From positions 44,185 to 108,184 of the forward strand of contig JAFAEQ010000038.1 of assembly GCA_023423935.1 (NCBI GenBank): a DNA stretch of 64,000 nucleotides. The letters are read 5' to 3'. A program made the translations under genes and the position numbers. The notes beneath the pieces were generated by a model. That model did not search any database and was not told where the DNA came from. It saw only the letters and a program-made list of their open reading frames with translations. Numbering within the stretch: position 1 is the first letter of the stretch; every line of letters begins with the position of its first letter. The stretch comes from Pseudomonadota bacterium. Its GTDB lineage: Bacteria > Pseudomonadota > Gammaproteobacteria > Steroidobacterales > Steroidobacteraceae. This document shows, piece by piece, positions 51,393 to 60,534 of this stretch.

Positions 51393-52502
51393 ATGATCAC
51401 AAACGATGAACGCACCCTCGCCCTCGCCGACGCGTTTCATGCCGCAGCGCTGGATTCACGCGGCTGGTACAGCGCGCTCGCCGAGCTAGCGGAGGCTACG
51501 GGCTCGCGATGCGGACAGCTGATCTGCCTGGGCAGAAAAGCGACCCTGCCTCTGCACATCATGACCAACATCGACCCTGCCGTGGATCGCGCGTTCATCG
51601 AATGCAATGGCGGCAGTCCCGACGTCAATCCCCGCGTCAGAGCGGGAATGGATGCGCCCTGCCTGAAAGTGCTCGCCGAGGCCGACTTCATCAGCCCCGA
51701 AGACCATGCGCGGCATCACCACTATCAGGAGTTCGCACGTCCCTGGGACATTCCTTACATCTGTCTGACGACGCTCGAACGTAACGACGATCTGCTCGTG
51801 GGATTGGCAGTGGTGCGCTCCGAGAAGCAAGGTCACATCAGCGCTGCACAGCGCGAGTTGTTCACAGCGGTTGCGCCGCATGTTCGCGCCGCGGTGCGCA
51901 CACAGATGACTCTGCAGAACAACGCCGCCAGCCTGCTCGCCGGTGCGATGGAAGCAATGTCGACCGCGGCCTTCGTCTGCGACAGCACGGGACGCGTGCG
52001 CGCGATGAGTCCCGCTGCAGAAACACTGGTGCAGTCGAGTCGCGGATTGCAGCTTCGATTCGGACGTCTGCAGGCGGAGGACGCCGCGGATGCGCAGGCA
52101 CTGAATGAGGCGATCGATCAGGCTGCGGCAGCGTCGCTGCGAGCACGCATGCCTCGCAGCCTCCTGATTCGCTCGCCGCAGTCAGACACGCCGCTGATCC
52201 TCGACGTGATCTCGCTGCCCCGACAGCAATACGAATTCACCTTCGCCCCTCGCGTTCTCGTCACCGTTCGGGGCAATCGGCGGAACGCCGACGGCAAGGC
52301 CGATGTGCTGCGTGATACCTACGCACTCACCTCCGCCGAGGCGGACATCGCGATACAGCTGGCGTCAGGCAGAACAGCCGAGGTCATTGCCGCAGCTCGC
52401 CGCGTTTCGATCGGCACCGTCCGTGCGCAGATCAAGAGCACCATGAGCAAAATGGGTGTGCGCCGACAGATCGAGCTCGTCGCGCGATTGAACGAACTCT
52501 GA
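51393..52502 (+). CDS. LuxR family transcriptional regulator
   Basis: The 369-residue protein has a C-terminal GerE helix-turn-helix (YALTSAEADIAIQLASGRTAEVIAAARRVSIGTVRAQIKSTMSK) and a long N-terminal region with a PAS-like part near 180-260 (MEAMSTAAFVCDSTGRVRAMSPAAETLVQ). No acyl-homoserine-lactone motif is seen. Such regulators often sense small molecules through PAS. It stands alone between the DUF6644 gene and the large lipoprotein gene; either may be its target. Confidence 0.9.
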   Translation: MITNDERTLALADAFHAAALDSRGWYSALAELAEATGSRCGQLICLGRKATLPLHIMTNIDPAVDRAFIECNGGSPDVNPRVRAGMDAPCLKVLAEADFISPEDHARHHHYQEFARPWDIPYICLTTLERNDDLLVGLAVVRSEKQGHISAAQRELFTAVAPHVRAAVRTQMTLQNNAASLLAGAMEAMSTAAFVCDSTGRVRAMSPAAETLVQSSRGLQLRFGRLQAEDAADAQALNEAIDQAAAASLRARMPRSLLIRSPQSDTPLILDVISLPRQQYEFTFAPRVLVTVRGNRRNADGKADVLRDTYALTSAEADIAIQLASGRTAEVIAAARRVSIGTVRAQIKSTMSKMGVRRQIELVARLNEL

Positions 52503-52731
52503 TCCGCGTCCCCGCCAGGCGACCGACCGCCTCGCAATCATCATTCTTTCCGTCCAGCAGCCCTGCAGCTGCAGCCCGAGCCATGCGGTGGCTGTCACAG
52601 ATTCGATAACTCGCATTTCGTCATATACCAAATTGGACATGCCCAGCCGGCATGCACTCTCTAGTTTCCTGGCGCAAGACGCGGCAGTAGGCCGCGCACC
52701 GAACCCAATGTCCTTTGCGCAGGAGCCTAAG

Positions 52732-54810
52732 ATGAGAACGATGGTGAGCGCGGCAATCGCCGTGATCCTTACAACCCAATTGGCCGCGTGTGGCGGCGGT
52801 GGCAGCGGTGGCAGTTCCACTCCTCCTCCCAGCAGCGGCGGCCCACAGAACCCGACCCCGCCCACGCCGCCCCCGCCCGAAGTGAAGAAGCTCAAGCTCA
52901 CGCTGAGCGGCGCCGTCACGGACGAGCCGATTGCGAACGCGCAGGTCAGCGCGCACATCGGCGATGAAAGTTTCAATGCCACCGCGGACGCACAGGGTGT
53001 GTATGCCCTCGATATCGAAATCGACGAGGCCGATAAGGACAAGTTCATCACGCTGACAGCGAAAGGCGTGGGCGAACAGTCGTTCGTCGAGTTCACGAGC
53101 CTGGCTGGTTCCTTCCAGGCACTGGCGGCACAGGCCGGATCCGACGGCACACTGTCGAGCAGCGAGAACTTCGCCACTCAGATCACGAACGTGAGCACTG
53201 CCCAGGCCGTATTCATGCAGGAAGCGAACGGCGGACCGATCACGAGCGATGCTGTCCTTCAGACCGTCCTCGCTCAGGTGAATGCGCAGGATGTGCTCGA
53301 TCTGGCAGCGGCCATCAAGCTGGCCGTCGACGACGCTGCGAACAATCCGCTGCCGGATGGCGCGACTTCCATTCTGGCTCTCGCCTCCGAACCCGCGGCA
53401 CGCCAGAACTTCGTCAACGCGGCCTACACGAAAAGCCCCGAAGCGTTTGCCGCCGCACAGGTCGCGATCGCAAAGGATCCGGACCTCAGCCAGAACGACG
53501 GCACGTTGCAGCGCTATCTCGAGAACGAAGGCTTCACGTCCGCAATGCTGTCCACCGATGGGCTCTTCTCGTTCAACTATCTCGGTCGCATCCGCCACTT
53601 CGATCTTTACGCCGGCGGTGAGGGCTTCGAAAGCTCGGACACCTACAACCAGAAGTTCTCGTGGGAAGTGAACGGCTCGACGATCGTGCTCACCTACGAG
53701 CAGCCGGTGATCACCGAGAGCTTCGACTCGGTCTCGTGCAATGGTGTGTTCGGCCAGGTCCGTGGTGTCTACACCAGCGAAGGCGCGGAAATCACCTTCC
53801 TGAATGCCAGAACCGTTGCGATTACACAGACGCGCTCGGTCGCCTATCCGACCTGTCCGTCATTGAACGGCGAGCGCACCTCGACCGTCGCGCGCACGGT
53901 AGTGTCGATGGACAACGCGCAGCTCATCGACGCCGAAGAGCTCAAAGGCAACGCGCAGACGATCTATGTGTGGGATCCGAAACAGCAGAAAGTCGTGGCC
54001 GACGTGGCCGAGCTCGATGCCAACGGCACCGGACGCGCGCTGATCACAGGACAGGATTTCCTGTGGGAGCTGAACGCAGACGGCGGCCCTGATGAAGTCG
54101 GCAAGATCATCCGCGCCGAGTTCAACGGCTGGACCGCCGAGTACCTGAAGCTGCGCGAGATCGACGAGCTGGCGAGCGATCTGTTCTGGGAAGTGCGCGT
54201 CGGACCTGTGCCCAACGAGATGGTGTACATGGGCGCAGGCGCGACCGTGTTCGCCGATCCCGAATACGCCGTCGAGTTCACGGCCGCAGACGTCGCGGGT
54301 CGCTTCTATCAGTTCGGCAAAGGCGATGAAACCAGCGGCGATCCTCGTCTGGGCGGCTTCCGCCTGCGTTTCGATGCAAATTTCACGGGTTCTGAGGAAG
54401 ACGACTACATCGACGACAACGGCACGCTGCAGCTCAATGACAGCAGGAACAACGCCACGATGGCGTTCCGCTGGAACATCGAAACAGGTCCGGTTGGCGT
54501 GGAAATCGTCGTACGGCGCACGTTCAACACCTCGGCGAAAACCTATAACTGCGCGGTCGGCTCACTGGACTGCATCGTGTGGGACGAGCGCCGCATCATC
54601 CCCCTGGTGGCCAACGACGGGCGTGTGTACTGGATCGAAGTTCGTCGTAACGCGGGAACCGGCGTGGTCGGAGCCAGCACACCAGCGACGCACCTCGTGC
54701 GCTTCTACGATCACGAACCGCTCGGTGGATTGCCAGGCGCGAGCAAGCCGAAGCTCGGCACGACCGCAACGCTGCAGCGTCAGCTGCTCGACGGCGCGGT
54801 CCGGCACTGA
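52732..54810 (+). CDS. Large surface lipoprotein of unknown function
   Basis: AGGAG six bases ahead supports the ATG at 52732, giving 692 residues. The lipobox is VILTTQLAACGGGG, then a Gly/Ser/Pro linker (PPPSSGGPQNPTPPTPPPP) and an immunoglobulin-like segment (TLSGAVTDEPIANAQVSAHIGDE). A helical region is followed by beta-rich repeats with acidic calcium-like loops (GSEEDDYIDDNG). Two Cys pairs occur in the C-terminal half. It resembles other Proteobacterial secreted lipoproteins of carboxypeptidase-regulatory plus unknown type; no enzyme site is seen. The frame extends to 52588 but the added part is not a signal sequence. A strong terminator follows. Confidence 0.85.
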   Translation: MRTMVSAAIAVILTTQLAACGGGGSGGSSTPPPSSGGPQNPTPPTPPPPEVKKLKLTLSGAVTDEPIANAQVSAHIGDESFNATADAQGVYALDIEIDEADKDKFITLTAKGVGEQSFVEFTSLAGSFQALAAQAGSDGTLSSSENFATQITNVSTAQAVFMQEANGGPITSDAVLQTVLAQVNAQDVLDLAAAIKLAVDDAANNPLPDGATSILALASEPAARQNFVNAAYTKSPEAFAAAQVAIAKDPDLSQNDGTLQRYLENEGFTSAMLSTDGLFSFNYLGRIRHFDLYAGGEGFESSDTYNQKFSWEVNGSTIVLTYEQPVITESFDSVSCNGVFGQVRGVYTSEGAEITFLNARTVAITQTRSVAYPTCPSLNGERTSTVARTVVSMDNAQLIDAEELKGNAQTIYVWDPKQQKVVADVAELDANGTGRALITGQDFLWELNADGGPDEVGKIIRAEFNGWTAEYLKLREIDELASDLFWEVRVGPVPNEMVYMGAGATVFADPEYAVEFTAADVAGRFYQFGKGDETSGDPRLGGFRLRFDANFTGSEEDDYIDDNGTLQLNDSRNNATMAFRWNIETGPVGVEIVVRRTFNTSAKTYNCAVGSLDCIVWDERRIIPLVANDGRVYWIEVRRNAGTGVVGASTPATHLVRFYDHEPLGGLPGASKPKLGTTATLQRQLLDGAVRH

Positions 54811-54825
54811 CGTCAATTGCCAGGA

Positions 54826-54852
54826 AGAAGGGGGCGCAGTGCGCCCCCTTCT
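54826..54852. terminator. Strong bidirectional terminator hairpin
   Basis: AGAAGGGGGCGC and GCGCCCCCTTCT form a perfect 12-bp stem with loop AGT, then CGTTTCTT. It lies between the convergent lipoprotein and NTF2-like genes and ends only a few bases before the latter's stop. Confidence 0.88.
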
Positions 54853-54859
54853 CGTTTCT

Positions 54860-55315
54860 TCAAGGATTCGGCAACCCGATGGATCGCCACGCCACCAACT
54901 GCCAACGTCCATCGCGCCAGACGAACACGTCGGTGTAACCGAGCTTCGCCTCGCGCATAGGCGAGCCATTGCGCGAGAAACGCGCGATCGCGGCGCCGTT
55001 GAGAATCACGGCGTCGCCCAGCGCTGTGACCGTAGGTTTCTCGGGACGGATGAACTCGTAATCCAGCGCGCCGCTGCGCAGACTTTCGATGAAACTGGCC
55101 TTGCCTTCGCAATCGCCGCCGGAATGGCAATAGACGAGATCGTCCGCGAGAAGATTCTGCAGCGTCGCCACATCGGCATCCACCGCCGCCGCGAATCTCT
55201 GCTCATCCGCAGCAACGGCGCCGAGCGAGTCTCGATGCGATCGATCCGCCTGCGTCGCGCAACCGACCAGCGAGCAGCCTGCGGCCGCGATAAATAACAA
55301 GCTTCTGTAACTCAT
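54860..55315 (-). CDS. NTF2-like (DUF4440/SnoaL-type) lipoprotein
   Basis: From 55315 the product is 151 residues: lipobox LLFIAAAGCSLVGCATQ, then the cone-shaped NTF2-like fold (DVATLQNLLADDLVYCHSGGDCEGKASFIESLRSG, GDAVILNGAAIARFSR, VFVWRDGRWQLVAWRSI). Such domains bind small ligands or serve as isomerases, but no catalytic Asp/His pair is clear; two Cys lie in a CHSGGDC loop. The ATG overlaps the stop of the DUF418 gene, so they are co-translated. The frame to 55504 is a shadow of that gene. Confidence 0.88.
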   Translation of the reverse strand: MSYRSLLFIAAAGCSLVGCATQADRSHRDSLGAVAADEQRFAAAVDADVATLQNLLADDLVYCHSGGDCEGKASFIESLRSGALDYEFIRPEKPTVTALGDAVILNGAAIARFSRNGSPMREAKLGYTDVFVWRDGRWQLVAWRSIGLPNP

Positions 55316-56466
55316 GCATTCACCACCTGGGCAGTCGCGTCGTTCCGACGCTTGAACGGAATAGTTCTGTCGAGGAATGTCGCTGATCGCCACAGCCATT
55401 CCAAGGGGCCGTAGTAATAGTGGCGAAACCACAGTCTCGCGAGCCACATCTGCAGCACCCATAACACGATACCCAGCGCAGCACTGCCACCCTGCCCGAG
55501 CCACGCATAGGCGCCGAGCCCGAAACCATAGAACACAGGCACCAGGAACAGCGACTGCGTGATGTAAAGGGTCAACGTCATGCGACCGCAGGGCGCCAAT
55601 GGACGCAGTACCCGCGCGGCGGCAGGCACGCGATACAGCAGCAACAATCCGAGCACCGCCGTCAGCATCAGTGAATTATTCGTGTACGACTCGACCACAC
55701 GGCCTGAAAGCAAGGGCGCGAGTCGATGGCCAAACCACAGCATCGCGCCTGCGACGATGACGAGAACGACGATCGATCGCACATAGAGCGATTTGAATCT
55801 GTCGCTCTGAGTGAAGAAACCGACGCGCCCGAAGACGAACCCAAGCTGCGAGAAGCCGATGATGTTCCACAAACGGCCGCTGTCGAACATGAATCCCCAC
55901 TTGCCCACTTGCCCGGCCCAGGTGTTCACGCTGAACACCTCCAGCAGCGATCCATGCGCGTATGCGTTCATGAGCAACGGATGGATGGACGGATCGTTTT
56001 GCCGCTGGAAACCCACAGCGTTGAGGATCAAGGCTGGCCCCTGCAGGATGAAGAACGCACCGAGCCCGATCAGCACCACGTTGCTGGCCCCGTAGAGCGG
56101 CACGAGCAGCAGGCCGGTCAGAGCGAGCACCTGCAGAATATCGCCGCCATAGATCAGGCTGTGCACGAATCCCAATGCAAACAGGATCGTAAGACGCCAG
56201 ACGAAGCGCGCGCGGAAGTCGACGCCTTTACGCGCCTGGCTGTCCATGATGATGAAGAAGCTCACGCCGAAGAGCAGCGCGAACATGGCGTACGACTTGC
56301 CGCCGAACAGGAAGAACATGGTGGAGTTGACCGCGTTCGGCACCGGGTCGGCCCAGTACAGCTCGTAATACTCGACCATGTGGATCAGGAACAGGCCCAT
56401 GAGCGCGTAGCCGCGCAATGCATCCACGACTTCGATGCGCTCTGGTTTGCGCGCGGTGTCTTGCAT
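55312..56466 (-). CDS. DUF418 family membrane protein (YeiB-like)
   Basis: The 384-residue protein, started at 56466 behind AAAGGGGGGATC, has about ten hydrophobic segments. It carries the DUF418 marks: EVVDALRGYALMGLFLIHM at the start, FGVSFFIIMDSQARKG, and C-terminal APCGRMTLTLYITQSLF followed by FRHYYYGPLEWLWRSATF. Related YeiB proteins and the neighbouring acyltransferase-3 fold suggest transfer of an acyl group across the inner membrane, but no reaction is proven. It is first in a pair with the NTF2-like lipoprotein. Confidence 0.92.
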   Translation of the reverse strand: MQDTARKPERIEVVDALRGYALMGLFLIHMVEYYELYWADPVPNAVNSTMFFLFGGKSYAMFALLFGVSFFIIMDSQARKGVDFRARFVWRLTILFALGFVHSLIYGGDILQVLALTGLLLVPLYGASNVVLIGLGAFFILQGPALILNAVGFQRQNDPSIHPLLMNAYAHGSLLEVFSVNTWAGQVGKWGFMFDSGRLWNIIGFSQLGFVFGRVGFFTQSDRFKSLYVRSIVVLVIVAGAMLWFGHRLAPLLSGRVVESYTNNSLMLTAVLGLLLLYRVPAAARVLRPLAPCGRMTLTLYITQSLFLVPVFYGFGLGAYAWLGQGGSAALGIVLWVLQMWLARLWFRHYYYGPLEWLWRSATFLDRTIPFKRRNDATAQVVNA

Positions 56467-56933
56467 GATCCCCCCTTTGCAAGGTGCTCTGATCGGCCCG
56501 TGTCGGGCTCGTTTGTGTTCGCGATCGAAGATCAGGTCCAGGCGATCAATTCGATTCGGCTTTCCGCCCGTCCGCAGCGTCCGTCGCACGGCGAGCGTAG
56601 CTAAACCGCCGGCCGAAAAGAAATCGGAATGTGAGGCTGGGCAGACGACCCTCTAGGGCAATCCCTCAAACGCGCGTCGTGCACCGGATTGCATGTAACA
56701 CGAAAGGCCTCCGGCCGGGGAAGGCCGCGTATTCACAGCTGAGCGCAATGTACGCATCGCATGCACTTCTCCTTGCCGGCTGTCGCTCCAGCATCGGCCG
56801 CGCGCGACGACCAACGTCAGGGAGACACCCCTGTTCCGTCATCCACAGAGGCCGCGTCCAGCGCGCCGAGCCCCGATTGAAACAACCCGCTGCCCGCGTC
56901 CTACGCGTGACGAAAGTATTTCGCGAGGCAGGC
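56467..56933. other. Divergent promoter region, no supported gene
   Basis: About 470 bases separate the DUF418 start from the hemolysin-family start. The frame of the latter is open back to 56631, but those 101 residues contain no recognisable domain, so I leave them out. Promoters for both units should be here. No clear operator or hairpin with a T tract was found. Confidence 0.4.
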
Positions 56934-57545
56934 ATGCACGAGCAAGGTTTCGACAACGGCGCTGCACACCGTGCGCGACGGCTATTGCTGTGCGAACGCG
57001 GCGACGCACGTCGCGGCGAGATGGAGCGATTCGTTCAGGACGCGTTCGCTGCCAAGCATGGCGCCCACGTGCATTCATTCATGCCGACGCTCCTTGCCTT
57101 GCGCAGCGCGAACGACCAGCTCTGCAGTGTCGCGGGATTCCGTGGCGCGGGCGATGAACCGTTGTTTCTCGAACGCTATCTGTCGACTCCGATCGAGCAC
57201 GCACTCTCGATGGCAACAGGCAACTCGATCGCGCGCGACCAGATCGTGGAAGTGGGCAACCTCGCGAGCATCAGTTGCCGCGCAGCGATGAGCCTCATGC
57301 TCGAACTGCCACGCTTTCTCCTCGAGCGCGGTCAGCGCTGGATGGTGTTCACCGCCACCGACACCGTGCGCGCCGTGCTCGATGCGTATCGCGCGCCGCT
57401 GATTCATCTCGCAACTGCACAGGCCGATCGCGTCGCGGGGCTCGGCGACGATTGGGGGCACTATTACGAGACCGATCCGCGTGTGATGGCAGGCTTTCTT
57501 CCGGATGGTGAAAAACTGCGTCGACCGGAGCGCCGTCGTGATTGA
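56934..57545 (+). CDS. Thermostable-hemolysin family protein (GNAT-like), first gene of a five-gene pathway
   Basis: The ATG at 56934 (GAGG seven bases ahead) gives 203 residues: HSFMPTLLALRSANDQLCSVAGFR, LFLERYLSTPIEHALSM, QIVEVGNLASISCRAAMSLM, then HYYETDPRVMAGFLPDG. This is the T_hemolysin family, named for a Vibrio factor but structured like acyl-homoserine-lactone synthases and N-acyltransferases; conserved Asn, Glu and Arg fit that fold. There is no signal peptide, so a cytolysin role is doubtful. The four following genes overlap or abut it and encode an acyl-adenylating enzyme, a diiron-type enzyme, an SDR and a TPR protein. I infer an acyltransferase step. Confidence 0.85.
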   Translation: MHEQGFDNGAAHRARRLLLCERGDARRGEMERFVQDAFAAKHGAHVHSFMPTLLALRSANDQLCSVAGFRGAGDEPLFLERYLSTPIEHALSMATGNSIARDQIVEVGNLASISCRAAMSLMLELPRFLLERGQRWMVFTATDTVRAVLDAYRAPLIHLATAQADRVAGLGDDWGHYYETDPRVMAGFLPDGEKLRRPERRRD

Positions 57546-59025
57546 AGGACTGCTCCATCACATCGCACGCATCGATGCGGGATTACCGGCGCTCGATGAT
57601 GGGACGCTGAAAGTCACTTTCGGCGAACTGATCCACGCAGTGCTCGCCGAACAACAATGGCTGGTGAATCACGGTGTGGTGGGCTGCGCTCTTGCTGCCC
57701 AGAACAGTGCTGCGTGGGTCATCAGCGATCTCGCAATGCTTGATCAAGGTGTGATCAATATCCCCCTGCCCGGATACTTCACCGTCGAGCAGCAGCGTCA
57801 TGTGCTGAACGATGCAGCGCTCGCACATGCGATTACAGATGACCCGGTCGAATTTCAGAAACTTCATCCTGACTTCCGCAGCGTCGGTCGATCACCAGCG
57901 GGACTGACGCTGCTTCGCCGGCATTCCGATCGCGCACCCTGCTCACCCGCCGGGACCGCAAAGATCACGTACACCTCAGGCAGCACGGGCACGCCCAAAG
58001 GCGTGTGTCTGCCCGGCTCGGCACTCGACACGGTGACTCGTTCACTCGTCGACGCCACTGCGTCACTGAACATCACACGCCACATGTGTCTTCTGCCGCT
58101 GCCGACTTTGCTCGAGAACATTGCCGGCATCTATGTGCCGCTCGTGCTGGGCGCCGAGACAATCGTCATGCCCTCCTCTGCCATCGGCATGAGTTACGGG
58201 CGAATGGACCTGCCGAAGCTTCTCGATGCAATCCGGCGCACGGCACCGCAAAGCCTGGTGCTCGTGCCCGAATTGCTGCGCGCGCTCATCCTCGCCGCGC
58301 GCTCGGGCTGGCAGCCGCCGTCGACGTTGAGGTTCATTGCCGTCGGAGGCGCAACCGTCGCAGTCGAGCTCCTCGAACAGGCGCGCGCGCTGGGGCTCCC
58401 CGTGTTCGAAGGCTACGGACTCAGCGAATGCGCATCGGTCGTTTGCCTGAATACGCCGGATGCGAATCGCCCGGGGAGTGTCGGCCGTCCGCTCGCGCAC
58501 GCGCGCGTTCGCGTCGATGCTTCAGGTCAGATCTGGGTCGGCGGCGCAATCATGAGCAGCTATCTGGGCGATGCGCCCGTGCCGACAGATGAAGTCGCGA
58601 CAGGCGATCTGGGCCATATCGATGCGGACGGTTTCGTCTACGTGCGAGGGCGCGTCAAGAACATGTTCATCACGAGCATGGGACGCAACGTGGCGCCCGA
58701 ATGGGTGGAGCGCGAGCTCACCTGCGAGCCTGTGATCGCGCAGGCAATGGTCACGGGGGAAGCGCGTCCATTCGCCGTCGCACTGATCAGTACACACGGA
58801 TCTGCGACCAACGACGCGATCGATGCCGCCATCGCTCGCGCCAATTCCCGTCTTCCCGAGTATGCGCACATCGCTCGCTGGGCACGCTTTCCGGAAACGC
58901 CGACGTTCGCGGCCGGACTCGCCACAGCGAATGGCAGGCTGCGACGCGACAGCATCCTGCAGCGCTTCGGCGCATTCATCGAGTCGCTTTACACAGAAGA
59001 GCCCCCCTGTCATGCCATTCCATGA
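57505..59025 (+). CDS. Acyl-adenylating (ANL superfamily) enzyme
   Basis: This 506-residue AMP-dependent synthetase has TYTSGSTGTPKGVCLPG as phosphate loop, YGLSECASVVCLN as the A5 region, ATGDLGHIDADGFVYVRGRVKNMFITSMGRNV as A7/A8, and NGRLRRDSI at the C-terminal end. The last, A10, normally has Lys for adenylation; here it is Arg478 (codon AGG). The start may be the ATG at 57505 or a GTG at 57538 with GGAG ahead. Both overlap the end of the hemolysin-family gene by several codons, so translation is coupled. It should activate a carboxylic acid with ATP; whether as a CoA ester or for direct acyl transfer is unknown. Confidence 0.92.
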   Translation: MVKNCVDRSAVVIEGLLHHIARIDAGLPALDDGTLKVTFGELIHAVLAEQQWLVNHGVVGCALAAQNSAAWVISDLAMLDQGVINIPLPGYFTVEQQRHVLNDAALAHAITDDPVEFQKLHPDFRSVGRSPAGLTLLRRHSDRAPCSPAGTAKITYTSGSTGTPKGVCLPGSALDTVTRSLVDATASLNITRHMCLLPLPTLLENIAGIYVPLVLGAETIVMPSSAIGMSYGRMDLPKLLDAIRRTAPQSLVLVPELLRALILAARSGWQPPSTLRFIAVGGATVAVELLEQARALGLPVFEGYGLSECASVVCLNTPDANRPGSVGRPLAHARVRVDASGQIWVGGAIMSSYLGDAPVPTDEVATGDLGHIDADGFVYVRGRVKNMFITSMGRNVAPEWVERELTCEPVIAQAMVTGEARPFAVALISTHGSATNDAIDAAIARANSRLPEYAHIARWARFPETPTFAAGLATANGRLRRDSILQRFGAFIESLYTEEPPCHAIP

Positions 59026-59689
59026 ACTGCTCGCACAGAGAACCGCAGCGGATCGCAATCATCTCATCGATGCGCCGATCATCGGACGTGCGTTGCGCGG
59101 CCAGATCACGCGTGAGGAGTACGTTGCCTTTCTGGCGCAGGCGTATCACCACGTGAGTCAAACCGTGCCGCTGATGATGGCGGTTGGCGCTCGCTTGCCG
59201 GCGCGCCTCGAATGGTTGCGCAAGGAGGTCGTGCATTACGTCGAGGAAGAGCTCGGTCACGAGCAATGGATCCTGAACGACATTGCAGCCAGCGGCGGCG
59301 ATGCCGAAGTTGCGAGCCGTTCGCTCCCCGCGCCCGCGACGGATGCAATGGTCGCGTACGCCTGGGACACGGTCATGCGACGCAACCCCGTCGGATTCTT
59401 CGGAATGGTGTTCGTGCTCGAGGGCACCAGCGTGTCGCTCGCGCTGAACGCTGCCGAACAGATCCAGAAGTCACTGGGACTTCCTGCGCGCGCGATGACT
59501 TACCTGCGCAGTCACGGCCAGCTCGATCAGGAACACATCCATCACCTGGCGGGCATCCTCGATCGCCTCGATGTCGATGACGATCGCCATGCCGTCGAAC
59601 AATGTGCGCGAGTCATCTTCCGCCTCTATGGAAACGTCTTCCGCGATCTCGATGCACAGCCGCGCACGGTCGAAAGGAAAATCGCATGA
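59012..59689 (+). CDS. Heme-oxygenase-like diiron (TenA/HDO family) protein
   Basis: The 225-residue all-helical protein, started at 59012 inside the end of the adenylating gene, belongs to the iron-containing redox enzyme group. Candidate metal ligands are Glu79 with His83 in HYVEEELGHEQW, Glu137 in FVLEGTSVSLAL, and His168, Asp172, His175 and His178 in SHGQLDQEHIHHLAGIL. The spacing resembles HDO enzymes such as UndA, which act on fatty acids or amino-acid derivatives with O2. It is not the thiamin-salvage TenA, whose Cys is absent. The next gene overlaps by four bases. Its substrate is plausibly the acyl compound made by its neighbours. Confidence 0.88.
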   Translation: MPFHELLAQRTAADRNHLIDAPIIGRALRGQITREEYVAFLAQAYHHVSQTVPLMMAVGARLPARLEWLRKEVVHYVEEELGHEQWILNDIAASGGDAEVASRSLPAPATDAMVAYAWDTVMRRNPVGFFGMVFVLEGTSVSLALNAAEQIQKSLGLPARAMTYLRSHGQLDQEHIHHLAGILDRLDVDDDRHAVEQCARVIFRLYGNVFRDLDAQPRTVERKIA

Positions 59690-60534
59690 AACTCTCGGGC
59701 TCGCGCATTCTGATCACCGGCGCAGGCGGCGGCATCGGGCGCGCACTCGTTGCTGAACTGCTCGCACAGGGCGCTGACGTACTGTTGACCGGACGCACGG
59801 CTGCGACTCTGCAGAATGCGCTCGATGCGGCAGGAGCTTCTCCGGAGCGTGCCAGCTTCGTGGTCGCGGACATTACCGACGCCCTGGAGCGCGAGCGGCT
59901 GTGCGAGCTTGCGCGTCAATGGCACGGCGGGATCGATGTGCTCATCAACAACGCGGGGATCAGTCCGTTCGGCCTGTTGCAGGACGCATCGCCCGGAGCC
60001 GCCGAGCAGAGCTTCCTTACGAACGTCATCGCCCCCATCGAGCTGTGTCGCAGTCTGTTGCCGCACCTGAAGCAGCAAGGGGCAGCTCAGATCGTCAACA
60101 TCGGCTCCGCGCTCGGCAGCATCGGGCTCGCCGGTAACACGATCTATTGCGCAACGAAGTTCGGACTGCGCGGTTTCAGCGAAGCATTACGACGCGAACT
60201 CGGCGATACGAATGTGGACGTCCGCCACTTCGCACCCCGGGCCACTCGAACCGCGATCAATTCCCCCGCGGCCATCGCAACGAACGAAGCGCTCGGCGTC
60301 GCGATGGACGATCCTGCAGACGTGGCCCGACAGATCGTCGCACTCATGCAATCGCGACGTCGCACCGCCGTGCTCGGTTGGCCGGAGAAAGTGTTTGCGC
60401 GGATCAACGCGTTGTGGCCGAGCCTCGTCGATCGCGCGGTCGCAACACAGTTGCCGATCGTCAACAGAGAGGCGCGCGCGAAAGCGCGTTCCCGCAGCGT
60501 CGCAACCTCGAGCTCGTGGAGAAAAGCCGTATGA
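59686..60534 (+). CDS. Short-chain dehydrogenase/reductase of the five-gene pathway
   Basis: A 282-residue SDR coupled by ATGA to the previous gene: ILITGAGGGIGRALVAELLA, VLINNAGISPFGLL, IVNIGSALGSIGLAGN and the catalytic YCATK in TIYCATKFGLRGFSEALRRELG. The C-terminal 60 residues are an added helical tail (VFARINALWPSLVDRAVATQLP) found in DltE/SadH-like members that act on fatty or steroid-like compounds and may touch the membrane. AAAGGAAAATCGC precedes the ATG. In context it would reduce or oxidise the product of the diiron enzyme. Confidence 0.93.
   Translation: MKLSGSRILITGAGGGIGRALVAELLAQGADVLLTGRTAATLQNALDAAGASPERASFVVADITDALERERLCELARQWHGGIDVLINNAGISPFGLLQDASPGAAEQSFLTNVIAPIELCRSLLPHLKQQGAAQIVNIGSALGSIGLAGNTIYCATKFGLRGFSEALRRELGDTNVDVRHFAPRATRTAINSPAAIATNEALGVAMDDPADVARQIVALMQSRRRTAVLGWPEKVFARINALWPSLVDRAVATQLPIVNREARAKARSRSVATSSSWRKAV

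Noticed and set aside
56631..56933. 101-residue N-terminal extension of the hemolysin-family protein
   Set aside because: No domain or signal peptide; the family fits the 203-residue product from 56934.
56934..57545. A secreted cytolysin
   Set aside because: No signal peptide, and the gene belongs to a biosynthetic-looking unit with a GNAT-like fold, so the family name is probably misleading.
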